A stretch of DNA of 64,000 bases, taken from assembly GCA_013289765.1 (NCBI GenBank), contig JABCZI010000005.1:248001-312000 (forward strand). The letters are read 5' to 3'. Positions 1 to 6,659 of the stretch are shown here, piece by piece (position 1 is the first letter of the stretch; each line of letters starts with the position of its first letter). This DNA comes from Acidobacteriota bacterium (GTDB lineage Bacteria; Acidobacteriota; Terriglobia; Terriglobales; Acidobacteriaceae). The notes under the pieces were generated by a model. That model ran no database searches. It was not told the DNA's origin and worked only from the letters and a program-made list of their open reading frames with translations. A program made the position numbers and the translations under genes.

Positions 1-210
1 CTTCGTTGAACAGCCCTCCCCCGAAGTCTGTTCAAGCAAATAGTAGGCTCCCTTTTGACGCCGGTAAATGGCACGCTCGTGGTGGACCGTAACACGACTA
101 GGGTAAGTTGCTCACGCCCCAGGGCCAACGCGGTTCTTCATCGCAGCGAAATGTAAAAGTTAAAAGCCTGATGGATCGGCCCGATCTTAGATGTGTATCA
201 GGGATGTATA

Positions 211-636
211 TCAGGAGGGTGGAGGAGATCGCCTGTTTTCTTCCCCACTATGCTGGTGTTGCACCATCGCCTTTTCCAATTCTTTCTGGTGATCGGTAAG
301 CAGAGCATGAATCTGGCGATGGGTTTCGTCGCTGATCGCGTGAATCTCCGGTCCAAGCTCCTCCCGCGATGCTTTCGGATTCTTATCGAGCAGCGCCTGT
401 ATCTTGTCGTGGTGCTCCTGCAGCAGAGGACGGACGCGTCGCCGCTGTTCCGGAGTCAACTCCAGATCTTTAGTAAGGCTAGCAAGTTTCTGGTCGATTG
501 GTTGCGGCGTATGGATATGCTGAAGGTGCTCCCGTGCTGATGGCTGTTGTGCCCCATTATCCTGAGTTACGGCGTGGGCGGCACTTCCGAGCATGAGCAT
601 AACCCCACATGCAAGCCCAAAAGTTAGATTCTGCAT
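211..636 (-). CDS. Spy/CpxP-like (LTXXQ-type) periplasmic protein
   Basis: A 141-residue secreted protein, probably a small periplasmic chaperone or metal/stress-sensing protein of the Spy/CpxP superfamily. Residues 1-22 form a signal peptide ending in A-H-A. The mature part is helical and charged, with an L-T-P-E-Q-R-R-R motif (the LTXXQ signature) near residue 60 and a second L-T-D-H-Q motif near 115, which is the usual pair in Spy-like proteins. I chose the ATG at 636 because an AGGAGG lies about 9 bases upstream and a signal peptide follows at once; the frame stays open upstream but has no such support. The C-terminus is polar and His-rich. Exact role unknown. Confidence 0.75.
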   Translation of the reverse strand: MQNLTFGLACGVMLMLGSAAHAVTQDNGAQQPSAREHLQHIHTPQPIDQKLASLTKDLELTPEQRRRVRPLLQEHHDKIQALLDKNPKASREELGPEIHAISDETHRQIHALLTDHQKELEKAMVQHQHSGEENRRSPPPS

Positions 637-752
637 GGACCACAACCTCCTTGAGTATCCTTGACGCAATTTCAGCCGAGACTCTGATCTGAATAAGCCC
701 GCACTGCTGCCACAAGTTGACTTAGTAGCGAGCCAATTCGAGTGATTCGTCT

Positions 753-1076
753 TCATGAACGATAGGTTCCTATCGAGAATGTCCCGACGGCAGGAGTCGG
801 TTGAGATATGCAGGATTTGGAGTCTTCGGGTCCAGATACTTCCAGCCGTGTCTGCGTGACCTTGTTGATGATTGCTTTAGTGTCCGAGAGGCCTCCTGAC
901 CGCGTGCCCATATCATCGACAAAGTTTCCTTGAATACTTCCCGAAGTAGAGCTTCCCCGGTTCACGGCGCGCAAGGCCGCAACCATTGAACCGACAATAC
1001 AAGCAGCCGTCAGCAAAATCATAGCGACTAAGAACAGACCATTCAGCAAGTCAACTGAACTCTCGAGCATTCGCAA
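753..1076 (-). CDS. Small membrane protein of unknown function
   Basis: A 107-residue protein that I do not recognise. Residues 9-36 form one hydrophobic segment (L-F-L-V-A-M-I-L-L-T), followed by a polar Ser/Thr/Gly-rich tail, so an N-terminally anchored or exported protein is likely. GAGAGG lies 6 bases before the ATG at 1076; a second ATG six bases on is equally possible. It sits 116 bases upstream of the Spy-like gene on the same strand, so they may share a transcript. Confidence 0.5.
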   Translation of the reverse strand: MRMLESSVDLLNGLFLVAMILLTAACIVGSMVAALRAVNRGSSTSGSIQGNFVDDMGTRSGGLSDTKAIINKVTQTRLEVSGPEDSKSCISQPTPAVGTFSIGTYRS

Positions 1077-1495
1077 CCTCTCTTTGCCTCAGATGTTATT
1101 CACGGTAGACTTACGATCGATCCGCCGGAATGTGATGCGGCCAATCTATTAGACAGGGGTTTGAGATTAGGGGTGGTAAAGAATCGTTTGGATCAGGTAA
1201 AAGCTTGTAATGATCGGGAAGTCTCCCAGTACGAAAGGCGCACCTCTGAGCTAATTCCGATCTTAAATACCCGGATCGCGCGACTGCATCAGACAGGCTC
1301 GCCTAATCACGATTGTGAACCGCGGCACTTGATTATAATGGCCTTGAAACCGAGCTCATGATTAACGGAATTGATGGGAATTCGGATCAGCCGTTCATCG
1401 TCGAATGGCATGGCGCAAGCTCGCGGGCTCTGTGCAACGCTACCCCCCGGAGCCGCCGTTCGCCTCACCCCATCCGTCAAAGCGGAGGTGCGTGA
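1077..1495. other. Intergenic region without a supported gene
   Basis: This 419-base gap separates the divergent small membrane protein and the response-regulator operon, so promoters for both should lie here. A TATAAT hexamer at 1334-1339 with a weak TTGTGA 15 bases upstream is the best promoter-like match, but it is about 157 bases from the next start. A 66-codon frame at 1161-1361 has no ribosome-binding site and no recognisable content. I see no RNA gene. Confidence 0.35.
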
Positions 1496-2128
1496 ATGAT
1501 GCCGCCAACCGCCCCCACGGTCTTCGTGGTTGACGACGATGACTTAGTGCGTGCCTCCATCCGAGGGATGCTGAAGTCGGTTGGCTTGCATTCCGAAACC
1601 TTCGGGACGCCTCAAGAGTTCTTGCGCAGCAAGCGGCCGAACGGGCCAAGTTGCCTGGTCCTGGATGTGAGACTTCCCGGAGTCAGCGGTTTGGATTTTC
1701 AACGCGAGTTGGTTAACGCCGGCCTTCGCATTCCTATCATCTTCATCACCGGCCACGGAGATATTCCGATGACCGTTAAGGCCATGAAGTCCGGGGCGGT
1801 CGAATTCCTGACGAAGCCATTCCGGGACCAGGACTTGCTGGATGCAATCTATCAAGCTTTGGATCGCGACCGGGTGATGCGTAAACAGCAGACCGAAGTT
1901 GGCGAGTTGCGAAAACTCTACGACGCGCTAACCGGACGCGAGCGCGAAGTTATGGGCCTGGTGGTTTCGGGCATGCTAAATAAACAAATAGCTTTTGAAC
2001 TTGGAACCAGCGAAATCACCGTGAAGATCCAACGCGGGCACGTGATGCGAAAGATGCAGGCTAAATCACTGGCGGATTTGGTGAGAATGGCGGCGAAGCT
2101 CGAGCTTCCGCCCAGCAGTCGCGAATGA
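1496..2128 (+). CDS. FixJ/NarL-type response regulator (REC + LuxR HTH)
   Basis: A 210-residue two-component response regulator. The N-terminal receiver domain (about 1-125) has the acidic cluster D13-D16, the phosphoacceptor D57 in [10 protein letters not shown]85 in F-I-T-G-H-G-D, and K107 in L-T-K-P-F. The C-terminal LuxR-type helix-turn-helix (about 140-205) has the L-T-x-R-E-R-E-V and N-K-Q-I-A signatures; the combination and the T-G-H-G-D motif are typical of FixJ/TtrR-like regulators. GGAGGTG precedes the ATG. Its stop overlaps the start of the downstream histidine kinase (ATGA), so the two are translationally coupled and almost certainly cognate partners. The target genes cannot be read from the sequence. 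Confidence 0.93.
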   Translation: MMPPTAPTVFVVDDDDLVRASIRGMLKSVGLHSETFGTPQEFLRSKRPNGPSCLVLDVRLPGVSGLDFQRELVNAGLRIPIIFITGHGDIPMTVKAMKSGAVEFLTKPFRDQDLLDAIYQALDRDRVMRKQQTEVGELRKLYDALTGREREVMGLVVSGMLNKQIAFELGTSEITVKIQRGHVMRKMQAKSLADLVRMAAKLELPPSSRE

Positions 2129-3189
2129 AGAGCCGCTCAAAACTCGAGCGTTACGGTCTGGCGGTGATTTGCTGCGGTGTCGCGCTGGCCGTGGCTTGGC
2201 CGATCAATGGGCCTGCGTCGTGCTTCCTACTCGCTGTCATGGTCAGTAGTCTCTTCGGAGGACTAGGACCGGGCCTCCTGGCGGTCGCTCTCTCCGCGGT
2301 AGCCTACGAACGCTTCTTTGTGTGGAGGGCAACTCCTCCGACCGATGAACCGGTCGCCGTCTTGCGATTTGCGGCCTTCCTGGTGGCGACTTTGGTGGTC
2401 ACCGGGTTAATCGAGATGAAACGGCGCGCTGAAGAATCTCACGCCCGTGCGGAAGAGGCTTTGCGCCAGTCGCAGGCGGACCTCGAACGCATCAGCCGGC
2501 TCACCACCCTGGCAGAGTTGACCGCCTCCCTGGCGCACGAAGTGAATCAACCAATTGCCGCCGCCGTCACCGATGCCAGTACGTGCCTGCGGTGGCTCAT
2601 GCGCGATCCTCTCGATGTGGAAGAAGCGCGCCAGGCCGCGTCGAGAGTCGTCACAGATGCAACCCGAGCCTCCGATATCATCAACCGGATCCGCTCCCTC
2701 TTCAAAAAGGGAATCCCGCAACGAGAGTTGGTTGATGTAAACGAAGTCATTCGCGAGATGGTCGTCCTCCTGCGCGGTGAAGCGACCCGGCACTCAATGT
2801 TGGTCCGGACGGAGCTCGCGGCGGATATTCCCGAGGTCATGGGCGATCGAGTGCAATTGCAGCAGGTGTTAATGAATCTCATGATCAACAGCATCGACGC
2901 GATGAGGAATGTGGAGGGAACGCGCGAACTGGCCGTCAAGTCGCAGCGAGGAGAGAACCAGCACCTTGTGGTGTCGGTCAGCGATACCGGTCTTGGACTT
3001 CCCCGTGAGCAAACCGATCAAATCTTCAACGCCTTCTTCACCACGAAGCCTCACGGCACAGGCATGGGACTTCGGATCAGCCGCTCCATCGTGGAATCCC
3101 ACGGTGGCCGCTTGTGGGCTGCCGATAACTTTCCACGCGGCGCCATCTTTCACTTAACCCTTCCTTCCAAAGTCGACGTCGATGAATGA
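2125..3189 (+). CDS. Sensor histidine kinase with KdpD-like (DUF4118) membrane domain
   Basis: A 354-residue membrane sensor kinase, partner of the overlapping response regulator. Residues about 10-95 hold four hydrophobic segments with the Y-E-R-F-F-V-W motif characteristic of DUF4118 (the KdpD transmembrane domain). A short coiled coil (about 97-125) leads to the HisKA domain with H138 in S-L-A-H-E-V-N-Q-P as the phosphorylated histidine. The ATPase domain follows, with [10 protein letters not shown] (N box), D-T-G-L-G-L-P (G1) and G-T-G-M-G-L-R-I (G2). There is no PAS or haem domain, so despite the FixJ-like partner this is not a FixL oxygen sensor; the stimulus is unknown. Confidence 0.92.
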   Translation: MKSRSKLERYGLAVICCGVALAVAWPINGPASCFLLAVMVSSLFGGLGPGLLAVALSAVAYERFFVWRATPPTDEPVAVLRFAAFLVATLVVTGLIEMKRRAEESHARAEEALRQSQADLERISRLTTLAELTASLAHEVNQPIAAAVTDASTCLRWLMRDPLDVEEARQAASRVVTDATRASDIINRIRSLFKKGIPQRELVDVNEVIREMVVLLRGEATRHSMLVRTELAADIPEVMGDRVQLQQVLMNLMINSIDAMRNVEGTRELAVKSQRGENQHLVVSVSDTGLGLPREQTDQIFNAFFTTKPHGTGMGLRISRSIVESHGGRLWAADNFPRGAIFHLTLPSKVDVDE

Positions 3190-3251
3190 CCCGCTATCCC
3201 GCTGATGATGCCCCACCATCAGGGTGCAATTGATATGGCCAAGGCAGGTGG

Positions 3252-3283
3252 CCCATTCAAGCCTTCCTTTGGCTTGAGTGGGG
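3252..3283. repeat. REP-A element, copy 1 (imperfect palindrome)
   Basis: Arms CCCATTCAAGCC and GGCTTGAGTGGG flank a 7-base loop; the element is preceded by GGTGG. It overlaps the 3' end of the RAYT gene and lies in inverted orientation to copy 3 on the gene's other side, the layout of a transposase flanked by its own REPs. Confidence 0.85.
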
Positions 3284-3886
3284 CAGTTCCACGGCTGGAC
3301 ACAATTTCCCCGCCGCTCGTTCGCGCTTTCGCGCCGTCCATTCCGACTCGATCGCAACTCGTCCCTCACAGCCAGTTGCGTAGTGGCGAAAACTGCTCCA
3401 GTCCCAGTCCTCCGCGCGTTCGCACAACCCAGCCTTCACCGGATTGCGATGTATGTAACGCAGCTTTTCGACAAACTGCCCGTAATCTCGAATATTGAAA
3501 TCGTAGTACCGCTTTTGCCAGAAATGCTCCGCATCGCCAATCAAACGCCGCGATACGCCCTGCTTCAACGACTTCAGTGCATCGGCCAGCGTATGCTGTT
3601 GCGGTTCGCAAAGGGGTGGCCCATTCAAGCCGCCCTTTGGCTTGAGTGGGGCAGTTCCATCGCTGGACGTATCCCGCTGGGGTTCGCTGAGCAGCAGATG
3701 AACATGCTCCGGCATGACTGCGTATCCGTAAACCTGAAGCCTGAAACGGCACCGCACGCGCTCCAAGGCTGACTCGAAGATTCGCCGGCTTTCGTCGGTG
3801 GTCAGCAAGCGGCGGCGATGGTAGCAGCAGAAAGTAACGAAGTGACTTTGACCACTGTGCTGGAAACGCGTGAGTCCCCATGGCAT
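3257..3886 (-). CDS. REP-associated tyrosine transposase (RAYT, Y1/HUH family)
   Basis: A 209-residue HUH-superfamily transposase of the IS200-derived RAYT family, which nicks and moves REP palindromes. The metal-binding motif is H61-V-H63 in M-P-E-H-V-H-L-L-L, and Y144 in K-L-R-Y-I-H-R-N-P-V-K is the likely nucleophile. The gene lies between inverted REP-A copies at 3252-3283 and 3937-3970. Unusually, a third REP-A copy sits in frame inside the catalytic domain (about residues 74-92) and the C-terminal residues are themselves read from REP copy 1. Homologues normally run from E-P-Q-R-D-T directly into L-A-D-A-L-K, so the insert may impair activity. Start: ATG at 3886 beginning M-P-W-G-L-T-R, usual for the family. 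Confidence 0.88.
   Translation of the reverse strand: MPWGLTRFQHSGQSHFVTFCCYHRRRLLTTDESRRIFESALERVRCRFRLQVYGYAVMPEHVHLLLSEPQRDTSSDGTAPLKPKGGLNGPPLCEPQQHTLADALKSLKQGVSRRLIGDAEHFWQKRYYDFNIRDYGQFVEKLRYIHRNPVKAGLCERAEDWDWSSFRHYATGCEGRVAIESEWTARKRERAAGKLCPAVELPHSSQRKA
3620..3651. repeat. REP-A element, copy 2 (inside the RAYT gene)
   Basis: Same palindrome and GGTGG head as copy 1, embedded in frame within the transposase. The bases on either side (about 3591-3611 and 3665-3685) resemble each other in 16 of 21 positions, possibly an eroded duplication of the insertion site. Confidence 0.85.
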
Positions 3887-3936
3887 GGGGACAATCTAGC
3901 GTTGTTCGCCGGACTGCGTCTGTGACATGTGAACAT

Positions 3937-3970
3937 CCCCACTCAAGCCAAAACCAGGCTTGAGTGGGCC
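3937..3970. repeat. REP-A element, copy 3
   Basis: CCCACTCAAGCC/GGCTTGAGTGGG palindrome upstream of the intact RAYT gene, inverted with respect to copy 1. On the opposite strand it also carries the GGTGG head. Confidence 0.85.
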
Positions 3971-4005
3971 ACCGGCCGTACTATGCCATCAGATCTGGCA
4001 CCGGC

Positions 4006-4578
4006 TCATGCCCTCCCCGCAAACTCCCGGCTTTCCGTGGACACTTTCACCTTTTCTCCCTCCTTGATGAAGAGCGGAACGCGGATTTCCAGGCCCGTCT
4101 CCAGCCGGGCAGTCTTGGTCCCACCGCCCGACGAGTCGCCCCGAACCGCGGGTTCCGTGTAGGCAACGTCCAGCTCAACGAATATTGGCAGCTCTAAACC
4201 AATCGGATTGCCGTTGTATTTGCGCAGCTCAATCAATGCGCCTTCGATCAGGAAGTCCAATGCGTCCCCGACCATCTCACCGTTAAGGGTCACGGTCTCG
4301 TAGCTTTCCTGGTCCAGAAAATGAGAACCATCCCCATCGCTATACAGATAGGAAGCCTGTACCGACTGCAGGTCCGGCTCCTTGAATTTGTCGCTCGCCT
4401 TGAATGTCTTCTCAAAGACCGCGTTCGTGAGCAGGTTGCGCATCTTCAGGCGCACCAGGGTCTGGCCGCCGCGAGCGGTAGGCGTGTTTACGTCTGCTTC
4501 CAGGCAGCAGAAGGGAGTGTTTTCAAGCTCAAACAACGTCTTACGTTTGACACTAATAGCATCAATGAGAGCAGCCAT
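4006..4578 (-). CDS. efpL: Elongation factor P-like protein, YeiP/EfpL type
   Basis: A 190-residue EF-P paralogue; this family binds between the ribosomal P and E sites and relieves stalling on proline-rich or similar stretches. It has the N-terminal KOW-like domain (about 1-60) and two OB domains, with the C-terminal signature T-G-L-E-I-R-V-P-L-F-I-K-E-G-E-K. The loop that in canonical EF-P reads P-G-K-G and carries the modified lysine reads P-T-A-R-G-G here, matching the P-T-A-R-G-A loop of E. coli YeiP/EfpL, with an arginine at the tip and no modifiable lysine. I chose the ATG at 4578 (AGAGGA four bases upstream); upstream codons do not resemble EF-P. The gene lies between two copies of a RAYT-containing direct repeat. 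Confidence 0.85.
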   Translation of the reverse strand: MAALIDAISVKRKTLFELENTPFCCLEADVNTPTARGGQTLVRLKMRNLLTNAVFEKTFKASDKFKEPDLQSVQASYLYSDGDGSHFLDQESYETVTLNGEMVGDALDFLIEGALIELRKYNGNPIGLELPIFVELDVAYTEPAVRGDSSGGGTKTARLETGLEIRVPLFIKEGEKVKVSTESREFAGRA

Positions 4579-4733
4579 GAAGTCCTCTAAAGTAGGTATC
4601 GAGACCGAGAGCGCAGCAATCCCGATCCCAATTTCCTTCCAGTATAGGGTGAATCGCTCCTCGGATGAGAAGGCATTAGCGGTTGTCCTGTGATTGTGAG
4701 TGTAATCGCGATTTTTCGCCAACTACGTTCGCC

Positions 4734-4772
4734 GGGTGCCCCATTTCTCGCGTTCTTTGCGAGAAGTGGGGC
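4734..4772. repeat. REP-B element, solitary copy
   Basis: Inverted copy of the palindrome that forms the tandem cluster at 8.66-9.04 kb (arms CCCACTTCTCGC and GCGAGAAATGGGG, different loop). It abuts the truncated RAYT and REP-A copy 4, so the two REP families co-occur here. Confidence 0.8.
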
Positions 4773-4780
4773 CTTTCGCC

Positions 4781-5052
4781 GGTGGCCCATTCAAGCCGCC
4801 CTTTGGCTTGAGTGGGGCAGTTCCATCGCAGGACGTATCCCGCTGGGGTTCGCTGAGCAGCAGATGAACATGCTCAGGCATGACTGCGTATCCGTAAACC
4901 TGAAGCCTGAAACAGCGCCGCACGCGCTCCAAGGCTGACTCGAAGATTCGGCAGCTTTCGTCGGTGGTAAGCAAGCGGCGGCGATGGTAGCAGCAGCACG
5001 TAACGAAGTGACTTTGACCACTGTGCTGGAAACGCGTGAGTCCCCATGGCAT
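4781..5052 (-). pseudogene. Truncated REP-associated transposase (N-terminal fragment)
   Basis: The first about 90 codons of a RAYT nearly identical to the intact gene at 3257-3886, including the H-V-H metal motif and the internal REP-A insertion. Similarity ends at the REP; the reading frame then runs a few codons into unrelated REP-B sequence and stops. The catalytic tyrosine and C-terminal half are missing, so it cannot be an active transposase. It arose as part of the 364-bp duplication, after REP-A had already entered the transposase gene. Confidence 0.85.
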
Positions 5053-5144
5053 GAGGACAATCTAGAGTTGTTCGCCGGACTACGTCTTTGACATGTGAAC
5101 ATCCCCACTCAAGCCAAAACCGGGCTTGAGTGGGCCACCGGCCG
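4781..5144. repeat. 364-bp direct repeat, right copy
   Basis: Second copy of the block at 3615-3978, same orientation, about 96% identical by eye. It contains REP-A copies 4 (4786-4817) and 5 (5103-5136) and the RAYT N-terminal fragment. Confidence 0.9.
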
Positions 5145-5232
5145 ATCAGAATCAGGCCAGCCTTTGCCTTCACCCGCTTGGCGTGGACAATCGACTTTAG
5201 CGACCGCCAATTAACGACCGCCGATTTCCTGA

Positions 5233-5769
5233 CTATGCCCAGCCCTTCCAGCGAATGAATGCACCGAAACCAATCAGACCTGGGAAAAGGAGCAGGATAC
5301 TGCTTGGCTCTGGCATAGCGTTAAGCACAGTGCTACTGGAGCTGAAATTCAGCGGCACTCCATTACCAACGGTTGTGCACGTGGTCAGTGCCGACGAGCA
5401 TTCAAAGACGTTTTGAGCAACCGGGTTGTAGTAGATTTTGTAATCGGTTGAGCCCACCTGGAATGCAAGGCCAGAGCTATCAAGCCCAGTTCCTTGAGGA
5501 TCAAACAAGTTGTCATTTCCCCCGTAAGCCCCCGGGCCCAGCAATGAAATAGCATGCGCACCACCTTGGGTACCCACCGCGGAGTCGATAGTGTACTCAG
5601 TGGCAGTACCCTGCTTAACGGCCATAAGGTCTACCACACCCGTGCCGTACGGCCCGTACCAGGCCATGGATATCTCCAGGGTGATCGAACCGGCGTAAGC
5701 GTTCGTGGCGGTCAGCGGGAGGACGAGAAGCGCGGAGAGAACAACGAGTGCCCGAACGAAGCGTTGCAT
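5233..5769 (-). CDS. PEP-CTERM sorting-domain protein
   Basis: A 178-residue exported protein with a signal peptide (residues 1-26, ending A-Y-A) and a C-terminal PEP-CTERM tag: P-E-P-S-S, a hydrophobic stretch of about 16 residues, and a terminal R-W-K-G-W-A. Such tags are recognised and cut by an exosortase at the cytoplasmic membrane, usually for surface or matrix proteins. The middle is a beta-rich, Gly/Ser-rich domain with two cysteines that I do not recognise. No exosortase gene lies in the window. I chose the ATG at 5769 for the signal peptide; a GTG 30 bases upstream is possible, and neither has a good ribosome-binding site. Confidence 0.8.
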   Translation of the reverse strand: MQRFVRALVVLSALLVLPLTATNAYAGSITLEISMAWYGPYGTGVVDLMAVKQGTATEYTIDSAVGTQGGAHAISLLGPGAYGGNDNLFDPQGTGLDSSGLAFQVGSTDYKIYYNPVAQNVFECSSALTTCTTVGNGVPLNFSSSSTVLNAMPEPSSILLLFPGLIGFGAFIRWKGWA

Positions 5770-6028
5770 GAGGGTGGCCCCCAGTGCGGACGAGAACACC
5801 TTAACCCAACATTGTTAACCGCACGCCATCGCAAAGTTAATTCTCCGCGATAATTTGTGGGGATTAACAACCGAAGCGCCGATCCCCTGGTCGAGATCGA
5901 AAGCGCATGCAACCCCGCTCCCAACTTCCTTCCCAGTACAGGGTGAAGTATTGCGCGCTGACACGCCACTCCGCTTAATGATATCTTTTACCCTTACTAG
6001 AAACCCGTAAGGTTGGAGGAATTAAACA

Positions 6029-6259
6029 ATGGCGCAAGTGAAAATCACCGTCCGTCCCAATGGCCCTTTCCGCGTGGAAGCGCCCGAAGGCTCGGTCGAA
6101 TTAGTCGACGCGAACGGAACCCCGTATGACCTGACCGGCAAGCCCGCGTTTTCTCTCTGCCGCTGCGGCGGTTCAGTGAACAAGCCTTTCTGCGACGGCA
6201 CTCACAGCCGCATCGGATTCCAGGGCGCCGAGCTGGCCGTCAAAAAGGCCGATGGATAA
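6029..6259 (+). CDS. CDGSH iron-sulfur domain protein
   Basis: A 76-residue protein with the mitoNEET-type [2Fe-2S] motif: C-R-C near residue 49, then P-F-C-D-G-T-H-S-R-I-G-F, giving the three-Cys/one-His ligand set. Small bacterial CDGSH proteins are thought to take part in electron transfer or iron-sulfur handling; the partner is not evident here. A GGAGG lies 10 bases before the ATG. It stands alone between the PEP-CTERM gene (opposite strand) and a repeat-rich gap. Confidence 0.92.
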   Translation: MAQVKITVRPNGPFRVEAPEGSVELVDANGTPYDLTGKPAFSLCRCGGSVNKPFCDGTHSRIGFQGAELAVKKADG

Positions 6260-6301
6260 GCTCTGCGCGTCGGCGAGCGCAATTGCTATCTTGTATTACG
6301 A

Positions 6302-6369
6302 TCCGAATCACGAACGATCCCGAATCACGAACGATCCCGAATCATGAACGATCCCGAATCACGAACGAT
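6302..6369. repeat. Four tandem 17-bp repeats
   Basis: Four head-to-tail copies of CCCGAATCACGAACGAT, each with at most one mismatch, directly downstream of the CDGSH gene. No coding content is evident. Confidence 0.9.
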
Positions 6370-6379
6370 TCGTATCAGG

Positions 6380-6434
6380 GGCATCGCTTCAGCGATGCCG
6401 CAACGGTTCCTAAAAATGGCTCCGCCTTCAGGCG
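6380..6434. repeat. Paired TTCA-loop hairpins
   Basis: GGCATCGC-TTCA-GCGATGCC (6380-6399, perfect 8-bp stem) is followed by CGCC-TTCA-GGCG (6423-6434). The two share a loop sequence, suggesting a dispersed extragenic repeat. The rest of the gap to 6638 shows nothing I can name. Confidence 0.7.
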
Positions 6435-6659
6435 CTGAGGAATGTTTCGACAGATGGAAAGCTCTCGAACCACCTTTTCGAAATTCTTGAGGTGCGTAAA
6501 AGACACACCCCCAGTCGGCAACCACTTGATTCAATATCGTTTGCGAGTTGTATAGCTTAAAGAGAATACAGTGGAATGTTCCGGCCGGAACATTTAAGCG
6601 AATATGCCCAGCGAACCTCGATCGATTAGGAGGCCTTTCTGAACGACCGCGAACTCGGA

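Larger units (their letters stand above)
3615..3978. repeat. 364-bp direct repeat, left copy
   Basis: Aligns without gaps to 4781-5144 at a constant offset of 1,166 bases; I count about 14 mismatches. It covers REP copy 2, the N-terminal part of the RAYT gene, its upstream region and REP copy 3. The two copies bracket the EF-P-like gene. Confidence 0.9.

Noticed and set aside
1161-1361. 66-codon plus-strand frame in the gap before the response regulator
   Set aside because: No ribosome-binding site, no domain, and composition unlike neighbouring genes. A short C-A-G-T-A-C-G-A-A-A-G-G stretch recalls the 23S sarcin-ricin loop, but the flanks do not match rRNA.
3250-5150. CRISPR-like or IS terminal repeats around the RAYT region
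   Set aside because: The repeats are few, palindromic and unevenly spaced, fitting REP elements of a RAYT rather than a CRISPR array or classic IS ends.
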